Positions 6,617 through 14,785 of a stretch of 48,170 bases of DNA are shown here, one piece after another. The first letter of the stretch is position 1; every line of letters begins with the position of its first letter. Position numbers and translations under genes: made by a program. Under the pieces are notes generated by a model. That model was not told where the DNA came from and searched no databases. It worked only from the letters and a program-made list of their open reading frames with translations. The DNA lies in the NCBI RefSeq assembly GCF_003011965.1, contig NZ_PXWG01000043.1, forward strand, positions 1-48,170. The letters run 5' to 3'. The stretch is from Streptosporangium nondiastaticum. Its GTDB lineage: Bacteria > Actinomycetota > Actinomycetes > Streptomycetales > Streptomycetaceae.

Positions 6617-8080
6617 CTACTTCTTGACGATCGCCTCCATGACCTTCTTCGCGATCGGGCCGGCGAGCGCGCCGCCGTGGATCTCGTCGCGGTCGATGCC
6701 GGAGCCGTCGGGGTCGATGAAGACGGCGACGGCGACGGGGGAGCCGTCGGCCTGCTTGGCGTAGGAGACGAACCAGGCGTACGGGAGCTTCTCGTTGTTG
6801 ACGCCGTGCTGCGCGGTGCCGGTCTTGGCGCCGACGGTGACGCCGTCGATGAGGGCGGCCTTGCCGGTGCCGTTCTTGGCGGTGTTCTCCATCATCTGCT
6901 GGACCTTCTTCGCCGTGTCGGCGGAGACGGCCTGGGACATCTGCTCGGGCTTGTGCTTCTCCAGCGTGTTGAGGTTCGGGTCGCGGAGCTCATCGACGAG
7001 GTACGGCTTCATGAGCTTGCCGTCGTTGGCGAGGGCGGCGGTCATCATCGCGATCTGCAGCGGGGTGCTGTCGAGGCTGCCCTGGCCCATGCCGGTGAGG
7101 GCGGTCTGCGGGCGGTCGAGGTTCTTGGGGTAGATGGACTCGACGGTGCCGTTGGGGATGAAGAGATCCTTGTTGTTGAACCCGAACTTCTCCGCGGTCT
7201 CCCGCATCTTGTCCTTGCCCAGCTTGTCGGCCAGGTCGAGGAAGACGTTGTTGCAGGACCACTGGAGGCCGGCCATCAGGGAGCCGTTGACGCACTCGTC
7301 GGTCTGGACGTCGTTGCGGACCTTGGTGGTGCTCAGCGGCAGCGGGTACGGGACGGGGGCGCTGCCCTTGGCGTTGATGTCGGTGACGATGCCGTGTTCG
7401 AGGGCGGCCGCGGCGGTGAGGATCTTGAAGGTGGAACCCGGGGGGTAGCGCTCCTTGATCGCCCGGTTGACCAGCGGCTTGTCCTTGTCGGCCTCCAGCT
7501 TCTTGTAGGCCTCCTGGTCCTTCAGGGTGTTGCCCGAGAAGACCGAGGGGTCGTAGGAGGGGGTGGAGGCGAGGGCGAGGATCTTGCCCGTCCGCGGGTC
7601 GAGGGCGACCACCGCGCCCTTGTACTTGCCGAGGCCCTTGAAGGCGGCTTCCTGCGCCTTGGGGTCGATGGTCGTCACCACGTCGCCGCCGCGGGGCTTC
7701 TTGCCGGTGAGCATGTCGGTGGTGCGCTGCAGGAACAGCTTGTCGTCGGTGCCGCTGAGCAGCTTGTTGTTGACGAATTCGAGCTGGCTGTTGCCGTAGA
7801 GCTGCGAGGAGTAGCCGGTGACCGGGGCGTACATCTCGCCGTCCTTGAACGTGCGCTTGTACTTGTAGTCGCCCGTGGTCTCCGACGAGCCGGTGATCGG
7901 CTGGCCGCCGACGATGATGTTGCCGCGCGGCTGGGCGAAGGAGGCGATCTTCACCCGCTTGTTGTCCTTGTGGTTGGACAGCTCGTCGCTGCGGACGAAC
8001 TGGACCCAGGTGGCCTGGACCAGCAGGGCCAGGACCAGCACTCCGACAAAGACGGATATGTGGCGCACGGGCTTGTTCAT
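6617..8080 (-). CDS. Class B penicillin-binding protein (PBP2/PbpA-like transpeptidase)
   Basis: 487 residues from the ATG at 8080 (MNKPVRHISVFVGVLVLALL). GGGGAG lies 11 bases upstream, whereas a GTG at 8092 has no usable SD. One N-terminal membrane anchor (about 7-27) is followed by a dimerisation domain. The transpeptidase domain has PPGSTFKI (SxxK), SCN (SxN) and AKTGTAQH (KTG). There are no PASTA domains. It cross-links peptidoglycan outside the membrane. The gene stands apart from any ftsW/rodA partner, between the mmpB-like gene and maf, and may be an extra lineage-specific paralogue. Confidence 0.94.
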   Translation of the reverse strand: MNKPVRHISVFVGVLVLALLVQATWVQFVRSDELSNHKDNKRVKIASFAQPRGNIIVGGQPITGSSETTGDYKYKRTFKDGEMYAPVTGYSSQLYGNSQLEFVNNKLLSGTDDKLFLQRTTDMLTGKKPRGGDVVTTIDPKAQEAAFKGLGKYKGAVVALDPRTGKILALASTPSYDPSVFSGNTLKDQEAYKKLEADKDKPLVNRAIKERYPPGSTFKILTAAAALEHGIVTDINAKGSAPVPYPLPLSTTKVRNDVQTDECVNGSLMAGLQWSCNNVFLDLADKLGKDKMRETAEKFGFNNKDLFIPNGTVESIYPKNLDRPQTALTGMGQGSLDSTPLQIAMMTAALANDGKLMKPYLVDELRDPNLNTLEKHKPEQMSQAVSADTAKKVQQMMENTAKNGTGKAALIDGVTVGAKTGTAQHGVNNEKLPYAWFVSYAKQADGSPVAVAVFIDPDGSGIDRDEIHGGALAGPIAKKVMEAIVKK

Positions 8081-8216
8081 GGTGTGACGCACTCCCCGGT
8101 TCGCGGCATTTCACTAGCGATGATGCGGGAGGGGAGGATTTGGTTGCAGGATCCCTGTAACTGTGGGTTTCCTGTGTCCGGCCAGTGCGCGCCGAGGACT
8201 CCGGTCAGCGCACGGG

Positions 8217-8354
8217 TCAGTGCACGCCGAGGATGATGAACGCCGCGATCATGCCGATCGCGAGTACGAGACCGGCCCGGCGGAGCATCGCCTGCGCCTC
8301 GCGCAGCTCCTCGGGGGGCTCGTTCGATGGGTCCGACCACAGCATCGGTTCCAT
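8217..8354 (-). CDS. mmpB: Small single-pass membrane protein, MmpB-like
   Basis: 45 residues. A soluble N-terminal half (MEPMLWSDPSNEPPEEL, then a REAQAMLRRAG helix) precedes one membrane segment (LVLAIGMIAAFIILGV) and ends in His. The LWSDPxNEPPxEL motif plus one membrane helix, directly after pccE, matches what I remember of streptomycete morphogenic membrane protein MmpB. The symbol rests on that memory. It lies between pccE and the PBP gene on the same strand and is preceded by a 30-base perfect palindrome only 19 bases from its start codon. No SD is obvious. Confidence 0.75.
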   Translation of the reverse strand: MEPMLWSDPSNEPPEELREAQAMLRRAGLVLAIGMIAAFIILGVH

Positions 8355-8373
8355 CGTGGCGCGGGCAGGGCCG

Positions 8374-8403
8374 TACCGCCTGAGTACGGGTACTCAGGCG
8401 GTA
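8374..8403. terminator. 30-base perfect palindrome between pccE and the mmpB-like gene
   Basis: Arms of 14 bases (TACCGCCTGAGTAC and its exact complement) flank a two-base centre. On the minus strand it follows the pccE stop and precedes the mmpB-like start by 19 bases. It could be a terminator or attenuator for the pccB-pccE transcript or an operator. There is no U-tract, so intrinsic termination would rely on stem stability. Confidence 0.6.
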
Positions 8404-8432
8404 ACTCAGGTCTGCCGGCCGTGGCCGGACGG

Positions 8433-8642
8433 CTACGACGGCCAGTACGTCGTGCGCCACGCCCTGGGGCCCGGACTTGCCATCCGGGTCGCGGCCAGGC
8501 GCCGGGCCGGTGCCGACCACTCGGGGCGGGTCTCGCCCGTCTCGGGCGCGGCGGCGTCGCGTGCCGCCGCGCGGGCCTGGACCACCGCCAGGGCGGCGGC
8601 GAGCTCCTCGGGGGTCGGGTTGCCCCGTACTACTTTGATCAC
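8433..8642 (-). CDS. pccE: Acyl-CoA carboxylase epsilon subunit
   Basis: 69 residues from a GTG with GGGAGG upstream. It starts VIKVVRGNPTPEELAAALAV and ends in the conserved WRTTYWPS, both typical of actinobacterial AccE/PccE subunits. The epsilon subunit stabilises contact between the biotin carboxylase (alpha) and carboxyltransferase (beta) chains and raises activity. It lies 20 bases downstream of pccB on the same strand, the usual arrangement. The middle of the protein is Ala-rich and probably a linker. Confidence 0.95.
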   Translation of the reverse strand: MIKVVRGNPTPEELAAALAVVQARAAARDAAAPETGETRPEWSAPARRLAATRMASPGPRAWRTTYWPS

Positions 8643-8662
8643 CGGACGCCTCCCGGAGGGAC

Positions 8663-10252
8663 CTAGAGGGGGATGTTGCCGTGTTTCTTGGGCGGCAGCG
8701 CCTCGCGCTTGTCGCGCAGGGCCCGCAGGCCCCGCACGATGTGGCGGCGCGTCTCGTGCGGCATGATCACCGCGTCCACGTAGCCCCGCTCCGCGGCCGC
8801 GTACGGGTTGAGCAGCGCGTCCTCGTAGTCCGCGATCAGCTTCGCGCGCAGCTCCTCCCGCTCCTCGTCCGTCTCCGCCGCGGCGATCGTGCGGCGGTGC
8901 AGGATGTTGACCGCGCCCTGGGCGCCCATGACGGCGATCTGGGCGGTCGGCCACGCGAGGTTGAGATCGGCGCCGAGGTGCTTGGAGCCCATCACGTCGT
9001 ACGCGCCGCCGAACGCCTTCCGTGTGATCACCGTGATCAGCGGGACGGTCGCCTCCGCGTACGCGTAGATCAGCTTGGCGCCGCGGCGGATGATGCCGTT
9101 GTACTCCTGGTCGGTGCCCGGGAGGAAGCCCGGCACGTCGACGAAGGTGAGCACCGGCACGTTGAACGCGTCGCACGTGCGCACGAAGCGGGCGGCCTTC
9201 TCGCTCGCGTTGATGTCGAGGCAGCCCGCGAACTGCATCGGCTGGTTGGCGACGATGCCGACCGGCCGGCCCTCGACACGCCCGAAGCCGGTGATGATGT
9301 TCGGCGCGAACAGGGCCTGCGTCTCCAGGAACTCGCCGTCGTCCAGCACGTGCTCGATCGCGGTGTGCATGTCGTACGGCTGGTTGGCCGAGTCCGGGAT
9401 CAGCGCGTCCAGCTCGCCGTCGGCCGGCGAGATCTCCAGGTCGGCCTCCTCGGGGAAGGCCGGCGGCTCGGAGAGGTTGTTCGAGGGGAGGTAGGAGAGG
9501 AGCGCCTTCACGTATTCGATGGCGTCCTTCTCGTCCCCGGACATGTGGTGCGCCACGCCCGAGGTGGTGTTGTGCGTGCGGGCGCCGCCCAGCTCCTCGA
9601 AGCCGACGTCCTCGCCCGTGACCGTCTTGATCACGTCCGGGCCGGTGATGAACATGTGCGACGTCTGGTCGACCATGACCGTGAAGTCCGTGATCGCGGG
9701 GGAGTAGACCGCGCCGCCCGCGCACGGGCCGACGATCAGGGAGATCTGCGGGACGACGCCCGAGGCGTGCACGTTCCGGCGGAAGATTTCGCCGAACAGG
9801 CCGAGGGCGACCACGCCCTCCTGGATGCGGGCGCCGCCGCCGTCGTTGATGCCGATGATCGGGCAGCCGGTCTTCAGCGCGAAGTCCATGGCCTTGCCGA
9901 TCTTCTCGCCGTAGACCTCGCCGAGCGAGCCGCCGAAGACCGTGAAGTCCTGCGAGTAGACGCAGACGGTGCGGCCGTCGACCGTGCCGTAGCCGGTCAC
10001 GACGCCGTCGCCGTACGGGCGGTTCTTCTCGATGCCGAAGTTCGTCGAACGGTGGCGGGCGAATTCGTCGAGCTCGACGAAGGAACCCTCGTCCAGGAGG
10101 AGTTCGATCCGCTCACGGGCGGTCAGCTTGCCCTTGGCGTGCTGCTTCTCCACGGCACGGGCGGAGCCGGCGTGCGTGGCCTCCTCGATCCGGCGTTGCA
10201 GATCCGCGAGCTTGCCCGCGGTGGTGTGGATGTCGTGTTCCGGCTCGGACAT
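8663..10252 (-). CDS. pccB: Acyl-CoA (propionyl-CoA) carboxylase beta subunit
   Basis: 529 residues from the ATG at 10252 (MSEPEHDIHTTAGKLADLQR), with AGGAG about ten bases upstream. It has the two crotonase-like halves of carboxyltransferases. The first oxyanion region is GGGARIQEGVVALGLF near residue 150 and GPCAGGAVYSPA near 180. The second half has DVPGFLPGTDQEYNG near 395 and AFGGAYDVMGSKHL near 440. It transfers carboxyl from biotin to propionyl-CoA and/or acetyl-CoA, giving methylmalonyl-CoA or malonyl-CoA for fatty acid and polyketide synthesis. pccE follows directly. The divergent birA supplies the enzyme that biotinylates the alpha subunit. Confidence 0.97.
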   Translation of the reverse strand: MSEPEHDIHTTAGKLADLQRRIEEATHAGSARAVEKQHAKGKLTARERIELLLDEGSFVELDEFARHRSTNFGIEKNRPYGDGVVTGYGTVDGRTVCVYSQDFTVFGGSLGEVYGEKIGKAMDFALKTGCPIIGINDGGGARIQEGVVALGLFGEIFRRNVHASGVVPQISLIVGPCAGGAVYSPAITDFTVMVDQTSHMFITGPDVIKTVTGEDVGFEELGGARTHNTTSGVAHHMSGDEKDAIEYVKALLSYLPSNNLSEPPAFPEEADLEISPADGELDALIPDSANQPYDMHTAIEHVLDDGEFLETQALFAPNIITGFGRVEGRPVGIVANQPMQFAGCLDINASEKAARFVRTCDAFNVPVLTFVDVPGFLPGTDQEYNGIIRRGAKLIYAYAEATVPLITVITRKAFGGAYDVMGSKHLGADLNLAWPTAQIAVMGAQGAVNILHRRTIAAAETDEEREELRAKLIADYEDALLNPYAAAERGYVDAVIMPHETRRHIVRGLRALRDKREALPPKKHGNIPL

Positions 10253-10328
10253 CGGGATGCGGCTCCTGCTCGTCCAGAGGTGGGCTACTGGTCTACCGGG
10301 GGGTGTCCTTGCTACCGGTCCGTAGCGT

Positions 10329-10340
10329 ATCCGCGCGGAT
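10329..10340. promoter_or_regulatory. Palindrome ATCCGCGCGGAT in the pccB/birA divergent promoter region
   Basis: A perfect 12-base palindrome in the 153-base interval between the divergent pccB and birA starts. The heptamer CTACCGG also occurs twice just to its left. It is a candidate operator for coordinated control. Confidence 0.4.
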
Positions 10341-10392
10341 GCGTGGGGACAGTGCGTCGTTGGCCACACCGGAATGCTCCTGTTTCCTCTCC

Positions 10393-10398
10393 TATGGT
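10393..10398 (+). promoter_or_regulatory. Candidate leaderless -10 element of birA
   Basis: TATGGT is followed by exactly seven bases and then the ATG chosen for birA. This is the TANNNT-N7-ATG spacing of streptomycete leaderless promoters, in which transcription starts at the A of the start codon. Confidence 0.5.
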
Positions 10399-10405
10399 GG
10401 GCCCC

Positions 10406-11389
10406 ATGACCCCTCCTTCTCCTGATCCTTCTTCCGGTCCTTCTCCTGAGCCTTCCTCCGGTGGAAACCGCTGGTCCGATCTCGACCGGCCGCCGCTCAA
10501 CGTCACCGCGCTGCGGCGCGGGCTCCTCCGGCCGGGCTCGCTGTGGACCTCGGTGGACGTCGTCGCCCGGACCGGGTCCACCAACACGGACCTCGTCGAG
10601 GCGGCGTCCGCGTCCGCCGGCGGCAAGGCGGAGGGTGCCGTGCTCGTCGCCGAGGAGCAGTCCTCCGGGCGCGGGCGGCTCGACCGCACGTGGTCCGCGC
10701 CGGCGCGCTCCGGGCTCTTCTTCTCCGTGCTGCTGCGGCCCGGCGCGGGCGTGCCCGTGGAGCGCTGGGGATGGCTGCCGCTCCTCGCCGGGGTCGCCAC
10801 CGCCTCCGCGCTGTCCCGGGCCGCCGGGGTCGACACCGCGCTCAAGTGGCCGAACGACCTGCTGGTGACGGTGGGCGGAGAGGAGCGGAAGGCCGGGGGG
10901 ATCCTCGCCGAGCGGACCGGCGACGCCGTCGTGGTCGGGATCGGGCTCAACGTCTCGCTGCGGGCGGACGAGCTCCCCGTCCCCACGGCGGGGTCGCTCG
11001 CCCTGGCCGGAGCGCAGGTCCTCGACCGCGATCCGCTGCTGCGCGCCGTACTCCGTTCGCTGGAGGAGTGGTACGGCCTGTGGCGGGACGCCGGCGGCGA
11101 CCCGGCGCAGAGCCGGCTGCAGGAGGCGTACGCGGCCGGGTGCGCGACGCTCGGGCGCAACGTACGGGCCGAACTGCCGGGCGGCGGTGAGCTGGTCGGG
11201 GAGGCCGTCGCCGTCGACGGGGACGGCCGGCTGGTGCTGGCCACGGAGGACGGGGTGCAGCGGCCCGTGGGGGCCGGGGACATCGTCCACGTGCGGCCCG
11301 CCGGGGGGCCCGGTCACGAGCCGGGTGAGGGGTTCGGTGGCCGGTTCCGTGGAGGGTCCGGCGGGTCCTCCGCCCCGTCGGAAGAGTGA
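10406..11389 (+). CDS. birA: Biotin--[acetyl-CoA-carboxylase] ligase
   Basis: 327 residues from the ATG at 10406. The first 25 residues are low-complexity Pro/Ser and probably disordered. The catalytic domain follows: TGSTNTDLVEAA, the biotinyl-AMP loop SSGRGRLDRTWSAP near residue 90, LKWPNDLLV near 150 and ERKAGGILAE near 160. The C-terminal SH3-like domain ends near GDIVHVRP, with a Gly-rich tail. There is no N-terminal HTH, so it is a monofunctional ligase and not a repressor. It attaches biotin to the carboxylase alpha subunit and is divergent from pccB. Confidence 0.96.
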   Translation: MTPPSPDPSSGPSPEPSSGGNRWSDLDRPPLNVTALRRGLLRPGSLWTSVDVVARTGSTNTDLVEAASASAGGKAEGAVLVAEEQSSGRGRLDRTWSAPARSGLFFSVLLRPGAGVPVERWGWLPLLAGVATASALSRAAGVDTALKWPNDLLVTVGGEERKAGGILAERTGDAVVVGIGLNVSLRADELPVPTAGSLALAGAQVLDRDPLLRAVLRSLEEWYGLWRDAGGDPAQSRLQEAYAAGCATLGRNVRAELPGGGELVGEAVAVDGDGRLVLATEDGVQRPVGAGDIVHVRPAGGPGHEPGEGFGGRFRGGSGGSSAPSEE

Positions 11390-11480
11390 GCTACGGCACA
11401 CCTGTCGTATCGTTGTGCCCGGAACCTAAGCGAGCAGTGATCGGCAGGGCAGTGCGCACGGATCGGACAGGGGGCGGGCG

Positions 11481-12578
11481 GTGACCGCCGACGGGGTCGA
11501 AGGTGCCGCCACTGGTGGCGTCGAGGAGTACGACGGCGGCGAGGGCGGAGACGAGGGCGGCGACCCCATCGCGCTGCAGCTCGAAGCGCTGATCCTCGGT
11601 GCGGAGCGCCGCTACACCCCTTTCCAGGCCGCCCGTGCGGCCGGCGTCTCCATGGACCTCGCCTCCCGGTTCTGGCGGGCCATGGGCTTCGCCGACATCG
11701 GGCAGGCCCGGGCCCTGACCGAGGCGGACGTGCTCGCCCTGCGGCGGCTCGCGGGCCTTGTGGAGGCGGGGCTGCTCAGCGAGCCGATGGCCGTGCAGGT
11801 CGCCCGGTCCACCGGGCAGACGACCGCGCGGCTCGCCGACTGGCAGATCGACTCCTTCCTGGAGGGCCTGACGGAGCCCCAGGAACCCGGCATGACGCGG
11901 ACGGAGATCACGTATCCGCTGGTCGAGCTGCTGCTGCCCGAGCTGGAGGAGTTCCTCATCTACGTGTGGCGGCGGCAGCTCGCGGCGGCCACGGGGCGGG
12001 TGGTCCAGGCCCAGGACGACGCGGAGATGGTCGATCGGCGGCTGGCCGTCGGGTTTGCCGATCTGGTCGGTTTTACGCGCCTGACGCGCCGTCTGGAGGA
12101 GGAGGAGCTCGGGGAGCTCGTCGAGGCCTTCGAGACCACCGCGGCGGATCTGGTGGCCGCGCACGGGGGGCGGCTGATCAAGACGCTGGGCGACGAGGTC
12201 CTGTACTCCGCCGATGACGCCGGGACCGCCGCCGAGATCGGGCTGCGGCTCATCGAGACCATGACGCACGACGAGACGATGCCCGAACTGCGGGTCGGGA
12301 TCGCGTTCGGGACGGTGACGACGCGGATGGGCGACGTCTTCGGCACGACGGTCAACCTCGCGTCGCGGCTCACGTCGATAGCGCCGAAGGACGCCGTGCT
12401 GGTGGACCAGGCGCTGGCGGAGGAGCTGACGCGGAGCGGGGACGCGCCGAAGTCGGAGGCGGAGGTGGAGGAGGGGGCCGGGAACGGGTACCGGTTCGCG
12501 CTTCAGCCGATGTGGCAGCGGCCTGTGCGGGGGCTGGGGATGGTGGAGCCGTGGCTCCTGCGCCGGAGGGGCGGCTGA
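11481..12578 (+). CDS. cya: Class III adenylate cyclase with N-terminal regulatory domain
   Basis: 365 residues from a GTG preceded by a G-rich stretch. After an acidic Gly-rich N-terminus there is a helical regulatory region (about 30-180; LQLEALILGAERRYTPFQAA, YPLVELLLPELEEFLIYVWRR) like the inhibitory domain of mycobacterial Rv1264-type cyclases. The cyclase homology domain (about 190-330) has both metal aspartates, in FADLVGFTRLT and GDEVLYS, plus KTLGDE and TTVNLASRL for substrate and transition-state contacts. No membrane segment is seen, so it is cytosolic. Its place next to birA and pccB matches the location I recall for cya in Streptomyces coelicolor, where cAMP affects germination and development. 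Confidence 0.93.
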   Translation: MTADGVEGAATGGVEEYDGGEGGDEGGDPIALQLEALILGAERRYTPFQAARAAGVSMDLASRFWRAMGFADIGQARALTEADVLALRRLAGLVEAGLLSEPMAVQVARSTGQTTARLADWQIDSFLEGLTEPQEPGMTRTEITYPLVELLLPELEEFLIYVWRRQLAAATGRVVQAQDDAEMVDRRLAVGFADLVGFTRLTRRLEEEELGELVEAFETTAADLVAAHGGRLIKTLGDEVLYSADDAGTAAEIGLRLIETMTHDETMPELRVGIAFGTVTTRMGDVFGTTVNLASRLTSIAPKDAVLVDQALAEELTRSGDAPKSEAEVEEGAGNGYRFALQPMWQRPVRGLGMVEPWLLRRRGG

Positions 12579-12639
12579 CGGGGTGTCTCGCCCGTGGGGT
12601 GCGCTGCCGGTGTGTGGGGGTGCCGGCGCCGGGGCCTCC

Positions 12640-12746
12640 GGGGTGGGGGTCCGGGGCCGTATATTTACGGGCCCGTTGCCGCACATGTTGAGGGCACCCC
12701 GGTATTGGGCCCACAAATACACGTCAGCGCCCCGGACCCCCACCCC
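12640..12746. repeat. Large imperfect inverted repeat downstream of cya
   Basis: An 18-base arm at 12640-12657 has its exact complement at 12729-12746. Inside it, a second AT-containing arm at 12659-12675 pairs with 12706-12722 at 13 of 17 positions. The inner loop is 30 bases (12676-12705). Further GGGGCC/GGCCCC pairing extends the arms outward. The composite stem is too long and too elaborate for a simple terminator. Confidence 0.8.
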
Positions 12747-12998
12747 TGCGGCCCCGCCGCCTCCCGCCGTTCTCCGCCCCTGCGCGAGTCGTCTTGGCTA
12801 GTCTCGGACCGGGAGGGTCTCAGGATGAGCGCCGAGCGGGCGCGGCGGCGGGCGCGGGGCAACCGGCCGGGTGGGGCTCGTTCGAAGTTGCGGTGAGCCC
12901 GCGCCCCGGCTCGCATTCGGGTATGGCCCCGCCGGGTGGGCGCAGGGCATGATCTGGGTGTTTACGAGCGTTAACCCCGTACCCGGAGGGTGAAGGCC
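12747..12998. other. Intergenic remainder before the enoyl-CoA hydratase gene
   Basis: About 250 bases. A 23-codon ORF at 12825-12896 is very Arg-rich (MSAERARRRARG) and has no supporting evidence. The hydratase promoter probably lies near 12940-12975, which is less GC-rich (GTTTACGAGCGTTAAC). Confidence 0.4.
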
Positions 12999-13793
12999 AT
13001 GAGTGAGCAGCGTTTCGGCGAGTGGATTGCGGTTCGGCGGCACGGGCATGTTGCCGAGCTCGTCCTGGATCGGCCCAAGGCCATGAACGCCGTTTCCAGT
13101 GAGCTGGCCCGGCGGCTTGCCGAGGCGACCTCTGTTCTGGCGGCCGATGGTTCCGTGCGGGTTGTCGTTCTTTCGTCCACGCACGAGCGGGCCTTCTGCG
13201 TGGGGGCTGATCTCAAGGAGCGGAACTCCTTCACCGACGCTGATCTGAGCCGGCAGCGGCCGCACGCCCGTGCTGCGTACACCGGTGTTCTGGAGCTGCC
13301 GATGCCCACCATCGCCGCCGTGCACGGGTTCGCGCTCGGGGGCGGGTTCGAGCTCGCTCTGTCCTGCGATGTGATCGTTGCCGATGCTACGGCCGTGGTC
13401 GGACTGCCCGAGGTGTCCGTTGGTGTCATTCCTGGTGGGGGCGGTACTCAGCTTCTGCCTCGGCGGGTGGGCTCCGCTCGGGCTGCTGAATTGATCTTTA
13501 CCGCGCGGCGGGTCGAAGCCGCCGAGGCCGAGCGGCTGGGGCTGGTCGACCAGGTGGTCGGGGAGGGGCAGGACCGGGTGGAGGCCCTTGCCCTTGCTGC
13601 CCGGATCGCCGGCAATTCCCCCGTCGGCCTCCGCGCCGCCAAGCGCGCCCTCCGGCTCGGGCACGGGCTCGATCTGCGCGCCGGGCTGGAGGTCGAGGAC
13701 GCCGCCTGGCGGTCCGTGGCCTTCTCCGGCGACCGGGCCGAGGGCGTCGCCGCCTTCAACGAGAAGCGCAAGCCCGACTGGCCCGGCTGCTAG
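12999..13793 (+). CDS. Enoyl-CoA hydratase/isomerase family protein
   Basis: 264 residues from the ATG at 12999, with GGAGG nine bases upstream. A GTG at 12990 overlaps that SD and is therefore rejected. Crotonase features are AFCVGADLKERN near residue 67, the oxyanion loop ALGGGFELALSCD near 110 with the first catalytic Glu, and LPEVSVGVIPGGGGTQLL near 135 with the second. Both glutamates being present supports a true hydratase acting in fatty-acid or branched-chain amino-acid breakdown. Codon usage changes along the gene: T-ending codons are frequent up to about 13580, then third-position GC becomes near complete. The end overlaps the convergent regulator gene by four bases (ctag). Confidence 0.95.
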   Translation: MSEQRFGEWIAVRRHGHVAELVLDRPKAMNAVSSELARRLAEATSVLAADGSVRVVVLSSTHERAFCVGADLKERNSFTDADLSRQRPHARAAYTGVLELPMPTIAAVHGFALGGGFELALSCDVIVADATAVVGLPEVSVGVIPGGGGTQLLPRRVGSARAAELIFTARRVEAAEAERLGLVDQVVGEGQDRVEALALAARIAGNSPVGLRAAKRALRLGHGLDLRAGLEVEDAAWRSVAFSGDRAEGVAAFNEKRKPDWPGC

Positions 13794-14785
13794 TCCCGGG
13801 CCGGCAGCCAGCCGCGGCGGACCGCCTTCACCCCCGCCTCGAAGCGGCTGTGCGCGCCGAGCCTTTCCATGAGGTCCGTCGCGATGCGCCGCGCCGTGCG
13901 TGAGGACACCCCGAGCCGCTTGGCGATGGCCTCGTCGGTGTGCCCGGCGGCGAGGAGGCGCACGACGGTGGACTCCTGGCCCGTCAGGCCCCGCTCGTCG
14001 CGGCATCTGGCGCTGCCGAGGGGCTGCGCGGACGCCCACACGCTCTCGAACAGCGCGCAGAGCGCGGTGAGCGTCCCGTGCCCGGTGAGCAGCAGGGCGC
14101 CTGCCGAGGGATTGTCCCCGCTGACGGGGAGGACGGCGCTGGACCGGTCGCTGATGATCATGCGGATGGGGAGGGAGGGCACGGTGCGCACCTGGCCGCC
14201 CCGTTCGGTGAGCCAGTCGACGTACGCGACGGTCTCCGGGCTGTTGCGGACGCTGTCCAGATAGATCGTGCGCAGCCGCACGCCGCGGTCCAGGAGCTGT
14301 TCGTTCAGCGGGCGGGCCGCGGCGATGCTCTCCTTCGTGTGGGCACCGTCGGGGGCGAAGGTCATGACCTCGGTGGTGGTCTCCCGGGATAGGACGGCCA
14401 GCCGGTCCCGGATCCGGTCCAGGCCGGTCAGCTGTTCCACGCCCTGCTGCGCCGGGGCCGGCCGCAGCTCGGCGTACTCGGCGATGAGCTGGGCCGCGGC
14501 GACCCGGGACGACTCCACGCGCTGCTGCTGGGCGGCCAGTTCGGCCTGCTGGCGCGCGACGAGGATCTCCATGCCGATCTCCGGCGAGACGGCGCGCACC
14601 TGTCCCTGCCGCTCGGCGGAGGGGCGGACGAGCGTGAGGTCCATCAGGGCGTCCAGGGCGTGCCGGACCTCCTCCTCCGGCAGCCCCAGGCAGGCGCCCA
14701 GCTCCGCCACGCCGGCTTGCGGACGGGTGAGCATCGCTCGGTAGACCTGCTCCGCCGCCGTGTCCATTCCCAGTGCTTGCAGCAC
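13790..14785 (-). CDS. TrmB/LuxR-type transcriptional regulator
   Basis: 331 residues from the GTG at 14785 (VLQALGMDTAAEQVYRAML), which has GGGGG upstream with good spacing. A GTG at 14800 would add five residues without an SD. The N-terminal TrmB-like winged helix (about 1-75) reads GVAELGACLGLPEEEVRHAL. A coiled region and a ligand/PLD-like middle follow (LDRGVRLRTIYLDSVRNSPE). The C-terminal LuxR-type HTH (about 265-325) reads LTGQESTVVRLLAAGHTDEA then LGVSSRTARRIATDLMERLG. There is no receiver domain, so it probably senses a ligand. It is divergent from a 97-residue protein and a tiny peptide gene, its likely targets. Confidence 0.9.
   Translation of the reverse strand: MLQALGMDTAAEQVYRAMLTRPQAGVAELGACLGLPEEEVRHALDALMDLTLVRPSAERQGQVRAVSPEIGMEILVARQQAELAAQQQRVESSRVAAAQLIAEYAELRPAPAQQGVEQLTGLDRIRDRLAVLSRETTTEVMTFAPDGAHTKESIAAARPLNEQLLDRGVRLRTIYLDSVRNSPETVAYVDWLTERGGQVRTVPSLPIRMIISDRSSAVLPVSGDNPSAGALLLTGHGTLTALCALFESVWASAQPLGSARCRDERGLTGQESTVVRLLAAGHTDEAIAKRLGVSSRTARRIATDLMERLGAHSRFEAGVKAVRRGWLPARD

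Noticed and set aside
6677..8236. A 519-codon plus-strand frame opposite the PBP gene
   Set aside because: Low-complexity Val/Gly/Asp/Leu composition typical of antisense frames; the minus strand has all PBP motifs.
8681..10405. Upstream extension of the birA frame across pccB
   Set aside because: The frame stays open by chance opposite pccB; the biotin ligase starts at 10406 after a leaderless-type -10.
12825..12896. A 23-codon Arg-rich ORF before the enoyl-CoA hydratase gene
   Set aside because: The start sits close to a purine-rich stretch but the composition is ordinary for GC-rich intergenic DNA and nothing else supports it.
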